Assembly: GCA_046260445.1 (NCBI GenBank) | Contig: JBHEPF010000127.1 | Span: forward strand, 38,446 to 102,445 | Source: F2B08 sp046260445 | GTDB taxonomy: Bacteria > Actinomycetota > Actinomycetes > Actinomycetales > Dermatophilaceae | Direction: 5' to 3' | Length of the DNA: 64,000 nt | Shown here: one piece after another, positions 34,770 through 44,353 of the stretch | How positions within the stretch are numbered: the stretch's first letter is position 1 | How the letters are laid out: each line of letters begins with the position of its first letter | Position numbers and translations under genes: made by a program | The notes under the pieces: model-generated | Database searches by the model: none | What the model was told of the DNA's origin: nothing | The model's input: the letters and a program-made list of their open reading frames with translations, nothing else

Positions 34770-35567
34770 TCAGACGGGGTCGGCGGTGCCGATGTAGTCC
34801 AGCGCCAGGTCGTGGAGCAGCCCGTTGGTCGCGAGGGCGTTGCCGCCATGCGGTCCGTCCGTGCCGTTCAGCGAGGTGAACCGACCCCCGGCCTCGGTAA
34901 CGATCGGGACCAGTGCCGCCATGTCGTACAGGGCCAGCTCCGGTTCGCAGGCGATGTCGACAGCCCCCTCGGCGAGAAGCATGTAGGACCAGAAGTCGCC
35001 GTAGGCCCTGGTCCGCCAGCACGCATCGAGCAGGTCGAGGAACCGTTGCCGACGGCCCAGCTCGCGCCAGCCGCCCAGGCTCGAGTAGGAGATGGATGCG
35101 TCACCGAGGTGACCGACGTGGGAGACCGACATGCGCCGCGCAGAGGTGAGACTGCGGCCCGTCCAGGCACCTGATCCCAGGGCGGCCCACCACCGCCGGC
35201 CGAGGGCGGGTGCCGCGACCAGGCCGAGGACGGGGGTGTCCCACTCGTCGAGCAGGGCGATGAGCGTGGCCCACACCGGCACCCCGCGCACATAGTTGTG
35301 GGTGCCGTCGATCGGGTCGACGACCCAGTGCCGCGGGCCCCGGCCGCTGGTCCCCCCCTCCTCGCCGACGACGGCGTCTCGGGGGCGGGTCCGGGAGAGC
35401 TGGCTGCGCAGGATGTCCTCAGCGGCACGGTCGGCGTCGGAGACCAGCGTCAGGTCGGGCTTGGTCTCGACGACGAGGTCGTCGGCGGTGAACCGGGCCA
35501 TGGTCGTGCCCTCGACGGCATCGGCCAGGACGTGGGCGAGCCGCAGGTCGTCGTCATAGGCGGGCAC
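34770..35567 (-). CDS. hisN: histidinol-phosphatase HisN (inositol monophosphatase family)
   Basis: 265 residues. The IMPase metal-site motifs are VVGEEGG (about 68-74), WVVDPIDGTHNYVRG (about 80-94) and the C-terminal ALYDMAALVPIVTEAGG. The segment WSYMLLAEGAVDIACEP fits the HisN branch of the family, which dephosphorylates histidinol phosphate in actinobacteria. No other his genes are nearby. Activity on other sugar phosphates is an alternative. GTG 35567 follows a TAGATT -10 box (35580-35575) by 7 nt, so it is probably leaderless. It is convergent with the M16 pair. Confidence 0.85.
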   Translation of the reverse strand: MPAYDDDLRLAHVLADAVEGTTMARFTADDLVVETKPDLTLVSDADRAAEDILRSQLSRTRPRDAVVGEEGGTSGRGPRHWVVDPIDGTHNYVRGVPVWATLIALLDEWDTPVLGLVAAPALGRRWWAALGSGAWTGRSLTSARRMSVSHVGHLGDASISYSSLGGWRELGRRQRFLDLLDACWRTRAYGDFWSYMLLAEGAVDIACEPELALYDMAALVPIVTEAGGRFTSLNGTDGPHGGNALATNGLLHDLALDYIGTADPV

Positions 35568-35843
35568 GCACCGCAATCTACCCGTCGGGGACCGGACGGC
35601 GGTGCACCGACGGAGGCTCACTGCGCAGCAGAGTGTCCGAGCCCGGCCAGACACGGCTGGGGCACGGATTGGTCACAGTTGGGTCTCGACTGCCGTGCCG
35701 GTGACGTGGGAGCGGTCGGCGAGAGGTTACATAAGACTGCTGTGCGTATGTGCAGTGACGCGGAGACCGGCCTCACCAAGGGCAGTCGTCCGACGCCTGA
35801 TCCCGGGGACCCCCGAGATCGACTCGAATCAAGGAGGACATCC

Positions 35844-37475
35844 ATGCGAGGAATCACTCGCACGGTTGCCGTCGCCGGAATCTCAGCGGTCGCGCTTCTC
35901 GCGACCGCCTGTGGTGGCGACAATGGCGACACGACCGCAACGGACGGGACCACGGCTGCCGAGGGCGCCGCTGGCGGCGAGATCGTCGTCGACGGCTGCA
36001 CCCCCGAGAACCCGCTCATCGCCGGCAACACCAGTGAGACCTGTGGTGGCAACATTCTCGACACCATCGTCGCGAAGCTCGTCCACTACAACTCCGAGGA
36101 CGCCTCGCCCGAGAACGACATCGCCGAGTCGATTGAGAGCGACGACAACCAGACGTTCACGGTGAAGATCAAGCAGGGCTACCTGTTCCAGGACGGGACC
36201 GAGGTCAAGGCGCAGAACTTCGTCGACGCGTGGAACTACACCGCGTTCGGTCCGAACGGCCAGACCGGCAGCTACTTCATGGCGCCGATCGAGGGCTTCG
36301 CAGAGGTCAACGCCGAGGGCGCGACCGTTGAGGAGCTGTCAGGACTTGAGGTCGTCGACGACTACACCTTCACGATCAGGACCACCGAGCCGGTCTCCAA
36401 CCTGCCGGTCCGTCTCGGCTACACCGCCTTCGCGCCGCAGCCCGACGCCTTCTTCGCGGACCCCGCCGCGTTCGACAAGGCACCGATCGGCGCCGGTCCC
36501 TACCAGGTGACCGAGTTCAACGACGGCCAGAGCATCATCGTCGAGAAGTTCGCCGACTACTCCGGCGAATTCGGCGGTCAGGTCGACAAGATCACCTTCA
36601 AGATCTACCAGGACGCCGACGCCGCCTACAACGACCTGCTCGCGAACCAGGTCGACGTCATCAGGCAGATCCCCCAGTCGGCGCTCATCGACGACAAGTA
36701 CCAGTCCGACCTCCCGGACCGCAACGGGGACCGTGAGACCGGAGTCATCCAGTTCATCGGCATCGACGCCGTCGCCAGCCCGGACCTTGCAGACCCGCAG
36801 ATCCGCAAGGCGATCTCGATGGCGATCGACCGTGACCTGATCAACGAGCAGATCTTCAACAACACCCGGGTGTCCGCCACCGGCTGGGTCTCCCCGGTCG
36901 TCGACGGCTACCAGGAGAACGCGTGCGGCGACGCCTGCGTCTTCGACCCCGATGCCGCCAAAGCCATGCTCGACGAGGCCGGCGGCTACGACGGTGAGCT
37001 CACCCTGAGCTACAACGGTGACGGCGACCACAAGGCGTGGACCGAGGCGACGTGCAACAGCATCTCGAGCGCGCTCGACATCGCGTGCACGGCGACCCCG
37101 GTCGTCGACTTCGCGACCTACCTCACCCAGCTCGGCAACGGCGAGATGACCGGTATGTGGCGTCTCGGCTGGCAGATGGACTACCCGTCCATCGAGAACT
37201 TCCTCGCCCCGCTCTACGCAGAGGGTGCCGACAGCAACTACTACGGCCCCTACGCCAACCCGGAGTTCGAGGACCTGCTGACCCAGGCCGCTGCCGCTGA
37301 CTCGCTCGACGAGGCGAACTCGCTCTACCAGCAGGCGGAGAGCGTCATCGCCGAGGACATGGTCTCGATCCCGATGTACTACGGCAAGGCCGTCATCGGC
37401 TGGTCCGAGAACGTCAACCCGGTGGGAATCACCGCCTTCGGCGTCCCGGACTACGCGGCCATCACGGTCAAGTAG
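35844..37475 (+). CDS. oligopeptide ABC transporter substrate-binding lipoprotein (OppA/DppA family)
   Basis: 543 residues. It has a lipoprotein signal with lipobox LLATAC (Cys23) and an acidic Thr-rich linker. An SBP_bac_5 domain follows, with KIKQGYLFQDGTEVKAQNF, ADPQIRKAISMAIDR and a late MWRLGWQMDYPS. It captures peptides at the outer membrane face for the OppBCDF importer that follows. The ATG has AAGGAGG 6 nt upstream. A 16-bp hairpin (37507-37543) and a separate promoter region lie between oppA and oppB, so oppA can be made in excess. Confidence 0.92.
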   Translation: MRGITRTVAVAGISAVALLATACGGDNGDTTATDGTTAAEGAAGGEIVVDGCTPENPLIAGNTSETCGGNILDTIVAKLVHYNSEDASPENDIAESIESDDNQTFTVKIKQGYLFQDGTEVKAQNFVDAWNYTAFGPNGQTGSYFMAPIEGFAEVNAEGATVEELSGLEVVDDYTFTIRTTEPVSNLPVRLGYTAFAPQPDAFFADPAAFDKAPIGAGPYQVTEFNDGQSIIVEKFADYSGEFGGQVDKITFKIYQDADAAYNDLLANQVDVIRQIPQSALIDDKYQSDLPDRNGDRETGVIQFIGIDAVASPDLADPQIRKAISMAIDRDLINEQIFNNTRVSATGWVSPVVDGYQENACGDACVFDPDAAKAMLDEAGGYDGELTLSYNGDGDHKAWTEATCNSISSALDIACTATPVVDFATYLTQLGNGEMTGMWRLGWQMDYPSIENFLAPLYAEGADSNYYGPYANPEFEDLLTQAAAADSLDEANSLYQQAESVIAEDMVSIPMYYGKAVIGWSENVNPVGITAFGVPDYAAITVK

Positions 37476-37506
37476 TGACCACTCGCGATCTCGGTCGCAT
37501 CTAGCG

Positions 37507-37543
37507 CGATCGGCCTGCCGGGGACCACCCGGCAGGCCGATCG
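37507..37543 (+). terminator. hairpin after oppA (partial terminator)
   Basis: A perfect 16-bp stem CGATCGGCCTGCCGGG / CCCGGCAGGCCGATCG with a 5-nt loop, 31 nt after the oppA stop. There is no long T-tract (TCATCAT follows). It may terminate most oppA transcripts or protect their 3' ends. Confidence 0.75.
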
Positions 37544-37592
37544 TCATCATGGCCGGTGCGACCCGCCGGTCCAAGACGTCACTCAACGACAC

Positions 37593-37636
37593 GATTGCGC
37601 GAATCTCGCGCAATCCGCGGGCGTCGCGGGTAGTGT
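37593..37636 (+). promoter_or_regulatory. palindromic operator and -10 box upstream of oppB
   Basis: A perfect inverted repeat GATTGCGCGA-ATC-TCGCGCAATC spans 37593-37615. A TAGTGT -10 box is at 37631-37636, so the palindrome covers the expected -35 position. This is the geometry of a repressor site, possibly of an AsnC/Lrp- or LacI-like dimer. No matching site is visible in front of oppA. Confidence 0.55.
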
Positions 37637-37763
37637 CAGGACGCAGCCCGTCCGCTGCGGCCGCTGAACGCGCCCCACACGCTGGTCCATCCGCTGTCAG
37701 GCCGACTCACCCTGCTCCCGGGTCGAGCGAACCTCGCCCTACTCGCTGAACGAAGGAGGTGCC

Positions 37764-38690
37764 ATGGGCAAGTACATCGTCCGTCGCCTGCTCCAGATGA
37801 TCCCGGTGATCCTCGGGACGACATTCATCATCTTCGCCATGGTCTTCGCCCTACCCGGAGACCCGACCGCCGGCAAGTGCGGTGAGCGCAGGTGCTCGGA
37901 CGCCTTCATCGCGGAGTTCAACGAGCGGTACAACCTCAACGACCCGCTCCCGATCCAGTACGCCAAGTACGTGGCGAAGGTCGCTCAGGGCGATCTCGGG
38001 ACGAACCAGTATGGCGTGAGGGTCTCCGACGACCTGGCCAAGCGCTATCGGATCACCGGCCAGCTTGCGCTGATGGCCATCGCCGTCGAGGTCATCATCG
38101 GCATCTCCGCGGGCATCCTCGCCGGCATCCGCAAGGGCCGCTTCATCGACAACCTCGTCCTGGTGAGCACCCTCGTGGTCATCTCCATCCCGATCTTCGT
38201 CATCGGCGCCGTGCTCCAGTACTTCCTGGGCGTGCGGGCCGGACTGTTCCCGGTCACGGTGTCCTCCCAGGCGACGACGTACGAGCTCCTCCTCCCCGCA
38301 CTCGTCCTGGGGTCACTGTCCGTGGCCTATGTCGCGCGGCTGACCCGGACCAACCTTGTCGAGAACCTGCGGGCCGACTACGTGCGCACCGCGATCGCCA
38401 AGGGGCTCTCCAAGAAGCGCGCCGTCGGCCTGCACGCGCTGCGCAACTCGATGATCCCTGTGATCACGTTCATCGGTTTCGACTTCGGTGCCCTGCTCGG
38501 GGGTGCCATCGTCACCGAGCGGATCTTCAACATCCAGGGCATCGGCGGCTACATCTTCCGCAGCATCCAGCTCCGGGATGGGGTGGCTGTGGTCGGCGCC
38601 GTGACCGCACTCGTCATCGTCTATCTCTTCGTCAACCTCATCGTCGACCTCTTGTACGGCGTTCTCGACCCGAGGATCAGCCATGACTGA
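37764..38690 (+). CDS. oligopeptide ABC transporter permease (OppB/DppB family)
   Basis: 308 residues with six predicted membrane helices. It begins IVRRLLQMIPVILGTTFIIFAM, the standard OppB N-terminus. A periplasmic loop contains a Cys pair (GKCGERRC). The EAA coupling loop is visible as YVRTAIAKGLSKKRAVGLHA, followed by LRNSMIPVITFIG. AAGGAGG lies 5 nt before the ATG. Its last 8 bp overlap oppC. Confidence 0.92.
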   Translation: MGKYIVRRLLQMIPVILGTTFIIFAMVFALPGDPTAGKCGERRCSDAFIAEFNERYNLNDPLPIQYAKYVAKVAQGDLGTNQYGVRVSDDLAKRYRITGQLALMAIAVEVIIGISAGILAGIRKGRFIDNLVLVSTLVVISIPIFVIGAVLQYFLGVRAGLFPVTVSSQATTYELLLPALVLGSLSVAYVARLTRTNLVENLRADYVRTAIAKGLSKKRAVGLHALRNSMIPVITFIGFDFGALLGGAIVTERIFNIQGIGGYIFRSIQLRDGVAVVGAVTALVIVYLFVNLIVDLLYGVLDPRISHD

Positions 38691-39600
38691 GCCCCTTGCC
38701 GCCACGGCGACTGAAGACGCAGCCAACCCCGTCGGGGAGGCGCGCTCGCTCGGGGCCGACGCACGTCGGGCGCTGGCGCGGAACCCACTCTTCTGGATCT
38801 CACTCGCGATGATCCTCACCTTCGTCCTCATGGCCGTCTGGCCCAGTCTGTTCACGAGCACCGATCCCAACCAGGCCGTCCTCAGGGAGTCCCGCCAGCG
38901 GCCCAATGCCGACGCCTGGTTCGGGCGTGACATCCAGGGCTACGACATCTACGCGCGAGTCATCTACGGAGCCCGGGCCTCGATCCTCGTCGGCATCCTC
39001 ACCACCCTCTTCACCACCACGATCGGAGGCATCCTCGGCATCACCGCTGCGTACTTCGGGGGCTGGGCCGACGGCCTCGTCTCCCGCGTGACCGACATGT
39101 TCTTCGCCATCCCGCTGCTCCTCGGCGCGATCCTCTTCATGTCGGCCTTCCCGTCGCAGGGTGACCCCTACTTCGTCGTCATCTTCAAGGTGGTCGTGGC
39201 GATCTCGCTTCTCGGTTGGCCCGCTCTCGCTCGCCTCATGCGGTCCTCGGTCCTGCAGGTCCTGCCGAACGACTATGTCCAGGCGGCCCGCGCCCTCGGT
39301 GCCAGCCCGTGGCGCATCATCCGGTCCCACATCATCCCGAACGCCATGGGCCCGATCATCGTCGTCGCGACGATCAACCTCGGCGCCTACATCGCCGTCG
39401 AGGCGACGCTGTCCTTCCTCGGCATCGGGCTGCGCCCGCCGGTCATCTCCTGGGGCGTGTCCATCAACGACGCCATTGTGGGCCTGCGGACGACGCCGCA
39501 CATGTTGGCCTTCCCCTCCCTGTTCCTCAGTCTCACCGTCCTCGCCTTCATCCTGCTTGGTGACGCCGTCCGTGACGCCTTCGACCCCAAGACCCGATGA
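38683..39600 (+). CDS. oligopeptide ABC transporter permease (OppC/DppC family)
   Basis: 305 residues. An N-terminal cytoplasmic segment of about 35 residues precedes OppC_N and the transport domain. Marks of the family are GRDIQGYDIYARVIYGAR, GGILGITAAYFGGW and the EAA loop YVQAARALGASPWRIIRSHI. The final CISWG-like box reads PPVISWGVSINDA. It pairs with OppB to form the pore. The ATG lies within the oppB 3' end, so it is coupled. Confidence 0.92.
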   Translation: MTEPLAATATEDAANPVGEARSLGADARRALARNPLFWISLAMILTFVLMAVWPSLFTSTDPNQAVLRESRQRPNADAWFGRDIQGYDIYARVIYGARASILVGILTTLFTTTIGGILGITAAYFGGWADGLVSRVTDMFFAIPLLLGAILFMSAFPSQGDPYFVVIFKVVVAISLLGWPALARLMRSSVLQVLPNDYVQAARALGASPWRIIRSHIIPNAMGPIIVVATINLGAYIAVEATLSFLGIGLRPPVISWGVSINDAIVGLRTTPHMLAFPSLFLSLTVLAFILLGDAVRDAFDPKTR

Positions 39601-39610
39601 GGAGCACGCG

Positions 39611-40660
39611 ATGAGCACCACGACGGTCGACTCCCCGAAGCAGTCCGCGGCGAGTACCCCCTCCGAGTACGTTCCTCAGGACGGCCTCCTGCTCGAGGTG
39701 GAGGATCTCTATGTCGAGTTCCACACCGAGGAGGGGGTCGCCAGGGCGATCAACGGGGTCTCGTTCGAGCTCCGCCAGGGCGAGACCCTCGCCATCCTCG
39801 GCGAGTCGGGCTCCGGCAAGTCGGTGACGGCTCAGGCCATCATGGGCATCCTCGACATGCCCCCGGCCAAGATCCCCTCCGGCGCCGTGAAGTACTGCGG
39901 CCAGGACCTGCTGACCATGGACTTCGAGAAGCGTCGCAAGACGCGCGGACCCGAGATCTCGATGATCTTCCAGGACGCTCTGTCTTCGCTCAACCCGGTC
40001 TTCCCGGTCGGCTGGCAGATCGCCGAGATGTTCCGGCAGCACCGGGGCATGAACAAGTCGGACGCGATGGAACGAGCCGTCGGCCTCATGGAGCGGGTCT
40101 CCATCCCCGGGGCGAAGGATCGCGTCAAGGCCTACCCCCACCAGTTCTCGGGCGGGATGCGTCAGCGCATCATGATCGCGATGGCGATCGCCCTCGACCC
40201 GGCGGTGCTCATCGCGGACGAGCCGACGACGGCGCTCGACGTGACCGTCCAGGCCCAGATCATGCAGCTCCTGGCCGACCTCCAGGAGGAGCGCAACATG
40301 GGGCTCATCCTCATCACTCATGACCTCGGCGTCGTCGCCGACGTGGCCGACCGGGCCTGCGTCATGTATGCCGGGCGACTCGTCGAGAAGTCCGAGATCC
40401 ACGACCTCTATGCGAACCCGAGCCACCCGTACACCAGGGGCCTGCTCGAGTCGATCCCGCGCCTGGACCAGAAGGGGCAGACCCTGGCCGCGATCGGGGG
40501 ACTTCCGCCGAACCTCACCCGGATCCCTCCCGGGTGCCCGTTCAACCCCCGGTGCAAGCTCGCCCAGGACATCTGTACCCGCGACCTGCCGCCGCTGCGT
40601 GAGGTCGTTCCGGGCCGATGGGCTGCATGCCACTTCTCCGAGGAGGTGCTCCGTGGCTGA
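39611..40660 (+). CDS. oligopeptide ABC transporter ATP-binding protein (OppD/DppD family)
   Basis: 349 residues. Walker A is GESGSGKS (near 73-80), the signature FSGGMRQR, Walker B VLIADEPTTALD and the switch His in LILITHDLG. The C-terminal oligopeptide-transporter extension has CPFNPRC, a later Cys (DICTRD) and a final Cys (AACHF), a pattern that binds a 4Fe-4S cluster in some DppD/OppD proteins. Ten bp separate it from oppC. Its stop overlaps the GTG of oppF. Confidence 0.92.
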   Translation: MSTTTVDSPKQSAASTPSEYVPQDGLLLEVEDLYVEFHTEEGVARAINGVSFELRQGETLAILGESGSGKSVTAQAIMGILDMPPAKIPSGAVKYCGQDLLTMDFEKRRKTRGPEISMIFQDALSSLNPVFPVGWQIAEMFRQHRGMNKSDAMERAVGLMERVSIPGAKDRVKAYPHQFSGGMRQRIMIAMAIALDPAVLIADEPTTALDVTVQAQIMQLLADLQEERNMGLILITHDLGVVADVADRACVMYAGRLVEKSEIHDLYANPSHPYTRGLLESIPRLDQKGQTLAAIGGLPPNLTRIPPGCPFNPRCKLAQDICTRDLPPLREVVPGRWAACHFSEEVLRG

Positions 40661-41852
40661 GGTCATCCTCCGGGCCACCGACCTGGTGAAGCACTACCCG
40701 ATCAAGGGTGGCGTGCTGCGCCGCACGGTCGGACAGGTCAAGGCCGTGGACGGCGTCTCCTTCGAGCTGCACAAGGGCGAGACCCTCGGCATCGTGGGGG
40801 AGTCCGGCTGTGGCAAGTCCACCCTGGGGCGCGTTCTCATGCGACTCGAGGAGCCGACAGCGGGGACGGTGGACTTCGACGGCGTCGAGATGTTCAAGCA
40901 GTCCGGATCCGCGATGCGCAGGCTCCGGCGCGACATCCAGATCGTCTTCCAGGACCCCTACACCTCGCTCAACCCACGCAAGACGGTCGGCGACATCATC
41001 GGCGAGCCGTTCGAGATCCATACGGACGTCGTCCCCAAGGGCGGCCGGGAGAAGGCCGTCCGAGAGCTGCTCGACGTCGTGGGGCTCAACCCGGAGCACA
41101 TCAACCGCTATCCGCACCAGTTCTCCGGCGGCCAGCGTCAACGCATCGGGATCGCACGCGGGATCGCACTACGGCCGAAGGTCCTCATCTGTGACGAACC
41201 GGTCTCTGCGCTCGACGTCTCGGTCCAGGCCCAGGTGATCAACCTCCTCGAGGAGCTCCAGAGAGAGATGGGCCTCGCCTACCTCTTCATCGCGCACGAC
41301 CTCTCCGTCGTCCGTCACATCTCCGACCGGGTCGGAGTGATGTACCTCGGCAAGATGGTCGAGCTGGGCACGGAGGACGAGATCTACATGCGGCCCACCC
41401 ACCCCTATACCCAGGCCCTCCTCTCCGCCGTCCCCGTCCCGGATCCGACACTTCGAGGCAAGCGCGAACAGATCGTCCTCACCGGAGACGTGCCGTCGCC
41501 GGCCAACCCGCCGTCGGGCTGCCGCTTCCACACCAGGTGCTTCAAGGCGCAGGACGTGTGCTCGGTCGAGGACCCCGAGTTCATCGCTCGCCCCGACGGC
41601 GATGGCGAGCACCGCAGCGCCTGCCACTTCGCCGAGGTGCGCGTGATCGTCCCGACCACGGACGTCTCGGGAAAGATGCCCGACCAGCGGTTCGCAGACG
41701 TGAACCCGCGCACGACGACGGGATCCACGGGTGCGGACATCCCGGCACGTGGCGTGGATGAGCGCGAGGCGATGGACCCGACGCGACCGCCTGTCGACCA
41801 CCAGATCGGAACCGACGAGGTCACCCGTGAGGGCCGCGACCGGCCGGTCTGA
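40653..41852 (+). CDS. oligopeptide ABC transporter ATP-binding protein (OppF/DppF family)
   Basis: 399 residues. Walker A GESGCGKSTLG, signature FSGGQRQRIG, Walker B VLICDEPVSALD and FIAHDLSVVRHI are all present. The oligopeptide C-domain shows CRFHTRC and ACHFAE. The last 65 residues after that form an unusual polar tail (ending GRDRPV) with no known role and weaker conservation. GTG 40653 follows GAGGAGG at 5 nt. No clear terminator is seen in the 64 bp before the convergent rsgA gene. Confidence 0.92.
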   Translation: MAEVILRATDLVKHYPIKGGVLRRTVGQVKAVDGVSFELHKGETLGIVGESGCGKSTLGRVLMRLEEPTAGTVDFDGVEMFKQSGSAMRRLRRDIQIVFQDPYTSLNPRKTVGDIIGEPFEIHTDVVPKGGREKAVRELLDVVGLNPEHINRYPHQFSGGQRQRIGIARGIALRPKVLICDEPVSALDVSVQAQVINLLEELQREMGLAYLFIAHDLSVVRHISDRVGVMYLGKMVELGTEDEIYMRPTHPYTQALLSAVPVPDPTLRGKREQIVLTGDVPSPANPPSGCRFHTRCFKAQDVCSVEDPEFIARPDGDGEHRSACHFAEVRVIVPTTDVSGKMPDQRFADVNPRTTTGSTGADIPARGVDEREAMDPTRPPVDHQIGTDEVTREGRDRPV

Positions 41853-41916
41853 CCGCGAGGTTCCGGAGTCCTCGAGTCGGGGCTCTTCTTGGCATGACGG
41901 CCCCGCGACCAGCCGG

Positions 41917-42951
41917 TCACTCCTCACTCGAGCGTGAGCGCAGCAGTCTGCGCAGGCTCTCGAGACGCGAAGCGAGGTGGGGTTGCGCGCCTGCCTCCTT
42001 CGCCACGAACTCGTCGAGGCCGCAATCCGGCTCGTCGTGTGAGCAGGACCGTGGGCACCCTGCGGTGCCCACCGCGAGCTCGGGGAAGTGGTCGATCACC
42101 CGGTTCAGGTCGACGTGGGCCAGCCCGAACGACCGAACCCCCGGTGTGTCGACGACCCAGCCGGAGTCGTTGGGGAGAGGGAGCGCAACCGCGGAGGACG
42201 ACGTATGCCGTCCTCGCCCGGTCACGACGTTCACCACACCGGTGGCCCGGCTGGCATCCGGGACGAGGGCGTTGACCAGTGTCGACTTGCCGACTCCCGA
42301 GTGTCCGACGAGAACGCTTACCTTCCCGCTGAGGGCCTCGCGCACCTCGTCCAGCCCTTCCGTGCCGTGCTCGGTCACGCGGGTGACGAGAACGCCGACC
42401 AAGAGATCGCCGTACATCGAGAGGAGCTCGTCGGGGCTGACGAGGTCGGACTTCGTGAGGAGCAGGATCGGGGTGAGCCCGGCGTCGTACGCGGCGACGA
42501 GACAACGGTCGATGAGCCGGGTCCGGGGCTGCGGGTTGGCGAGCGCCGTGACGATGACGAGCTGGTCGGCGTTGGCGACGATGACCCGCTCGACCGGGTC
42601 GTTGTCGTCCGCTGTCCGGCGCAGGACGCTTCGGCGGGGGTTCTGCCGGACGATGCGCGCCATCGTGTCCCGAGTGCCCGAGACGTCCCCGACGAGCCCG
42701 ACGGAGTCGCCCACGACGATGCTCTTTCGCCCGAGGTTGCGTGACTTCATCGCTGTCACGGCCGCGGCCCCGTCCCCCGCATCGCTGTCGACCAGCACGT
42801 GATAGCGCCCCCGGTCGACCGCGATGACGCGCCCGTCGACTGCGTCCGTGTGCTGAGGTCGGTCCTTGCTCCTCGGGCGGCTGCCCCGGCGGGTGGGGCG
42901 GATGCGGACGTCGTCCTCGTCGTAGTGGTCGAAGCGCTGAGAGTGGTTCAT
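41917..42951 (-). CDS. rsgA: small ribosomal subunit biogenesis GTPase RsgA
   Basis: 344 residues. It is a circularly permuted GTPase: an N-terminal OB domain, then G4 (LLLTKSDL), G1 (VGHSGVGKSTLVN), switch region GRGRHTSS and G3 (DTPGVRSF). A zinc-binding C-terminus follows, with CPRSCSHDEPDC. It checks late 30S maturation. It lies downstream of aroA on the same strand (58-bp gap), a pairing seen in many actinobacteria. Confidence 0.93.
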   Translation of the reverse strand: MNHSQRFDHYDEDDVRIRPTRRGSRPRSKDRPQHTDAVDGRVIAVDRGRYHVLVDSDAGDGAAAVTAMKSRNLGRKSIVVGDSVGLVGDVSGTRDTMARIVRQNPRRSVLRRTADDNDPVERVIVANADQLVIVTALANPQPRTRLIDRCLVAAYDAGLTPILLLTKSDLVSPDELLSMYGDLLVGVLVTRVTEHGTEGLDEVREALSGKVSVLVGHSGVGKSTLVNALVPDASRATGVVNVVTGRGRHTSSSAVALPLPNDSGWVVDTPGVRSFGLAHVDLNRVIDHFPELAVGTAGCPRSCSHDEPDCGLDEFVAKEAGAQPHLASRLESLRRLLRSRSSEE

Positions 42952-43009
42952 GCCGGGCTGCCCGAACGGTCCCGACGGTCAAGGTCGAGCAACACGCCGG
43001 CCCCGTCCA

Positions 43010-44353
43010 TCAGAGGAGCGCACTCGGCTGCTCGCTGAGCATGTCGTCCCACAGGCCGGTGAAGCCCGGCAGGGTCTTGGCGACGGTGCCGACGTCCTCG
43101 ATCACCAGCTCCGGCACGACGAGCCCGAGGATCGCGGCCGCCATGACCATGCGGTGGTCCGAGTACGTGTGGAACCGTCCACCATGCAGCCGGCCCGGGC
43201 GGATATGCAGACCGTCCTCGGTCTCGGTGACGTCGCCGCCGATCGCCGTGAGCTCAGTGCGGAGAGCGGCGAGCCGGTCGGTCTCGTGCCCGCGGATATG
43301 GGCAACGCCCCGGATCCACGACGGTGAGTCGGCGAGGACCGCGAGGGCGGCGACGACCGGAGTGAGCTCAGCGGCGTCGTGCAGGTCGACGTCGATACCG
43401 TTGATGCCCCCTCCCCCGCGGACCTCGAGGTGGTCCCGGTCGAGATGTACGTCGGCACCCATCGCATCGAGAATGTCGCGCACCCCGTCTCCGGCCTGCG
43501 TCGTGTAGCCCGGCCAGCCGGGGACCCGGACATGGCCGCCTGCGACGGCTGCGGCGGCGAGGAAGGGGGCCGCGTTGGACAGGTCCGGCTCCACGACGAT
43601 GTCGAGAGCGCCGAGCTCGCCAGGGGCCACGCTCCACGTGTTCGGCTCACTGTCGTCGACGGTGGCGCCCACGTCGCGCAGCGTCTCGACCGTCATGTCG
43701 ATGTGGGGCTGGCTCGGCACCGGTGCGCCGCTGTGGTGGATGGTGACGCCGTTCGGGTACCGCGCACCGGCCAGGAGGAGTGCCGAGACGAACTGTGAGG
43801 ACGCGGAGGCATCCATCGTCACGGCGCCGCCGCGAAGGGACGGACCGCCCCAGATGGAGAAGGGGAGTGACCCCCGTCCGTGATCCTCGACGTGGGCCCC
43901 GAGTGAGCGCAGTGCGTAGAGCAGGGCGGACATGGGGCGGACCCGGGCGTTGGCGTCGCCGTCGAAGTGCACCGGAGCCTCGGCGAGGGCGGCCACGGCC
44001 GGGAGGAACCGCATGACGGTGCCGGCGAGTCCGCAGTCGATGTGGCCGCCGGCCTGGATCGGCCCCGGCTCGATGAGCCAGTCCGCGTCGAGGCCGTTCG
44101 AGGTGGGCAGGTCGGTCACGCGGGCGCCGAGACCGCGCAGTGCCTCCGCCATCAGGAGCGTGTCCCGGCTCCGGAGCGGGCGGCGCAAGCGCGAGGTGTC
44201 GTCGGCGAGGGACGCGAGGACGAGGTAGCGGTTGGTGAGGGACTTGCTCCCGGGCAGCCGGACGGTCGCGTCGATCGGTCGGTGCGCGAGAGGTGCGAGC
44301 CAGTCTCCGTCGGTGGACTGCCGGCTCAGAGAAGAGGGTTCAGCCGAGGGCAT
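43010..44353 (-). CDS. aroA: 3-phosphoshikimate 1-carboxyvinyltransferase (EPSP synthase)
   Basis: 447 residues. PEP/shikimate-3-phosphate motifs are LPGSKSLTNRYLVLA (near 32), GLAGTVMRFLPA (near 108), DASASSQFVSALLL and SDHRMVMAAAILG (near 400). It makes the sixth step of the chorismate pathway. In the loop the sequence is CGLAGTVMRF, where many AroA proteins have NAGTAxRP. This is the normal class for actinobacteria. The ATG at 44353 lies 14 bp inside the end of the upstream doxX gene. Confidence 0.93.
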   Translation of the reverse strand: MPSAEPSSLSRQSTDGDWLAPLAHRPIDATVRLPGSKSLTNRYLVLASLADDTSRLRRPLRSRDTLLMAEALRGLGARVTDLPTSNGLDADWLIEPGPIQAGGHIDCGLAGTVMRFLPAVAALAEAPVHFDGDANARVRPMSALLYALRSLGAHVEDHGRGSLPFSIWGGPSLRGGAVTMDASASSQFVSALLLAGARYPNGVTIHHSGAPVPSQPHIDMTVETLRDVGATVDDSEPNTWSVAPGELGALDIVVEPDLSNAAPFLAAAAVAGGHVRVPGWPGYTTQAGDGVRDILDAMGADVHLDRDHLEVRGGGGINGIDVDLHDAAELTPVVAALAVLADSPSWIRGVAHIRGHETDRLAALRTELTAIGGDVTETEDGLHIRPGRLHGGRFHTYSDHRMVMAAAILGLVVPELVIEDVGTVAKTLPGFTGLWDDMLSEQPSALL

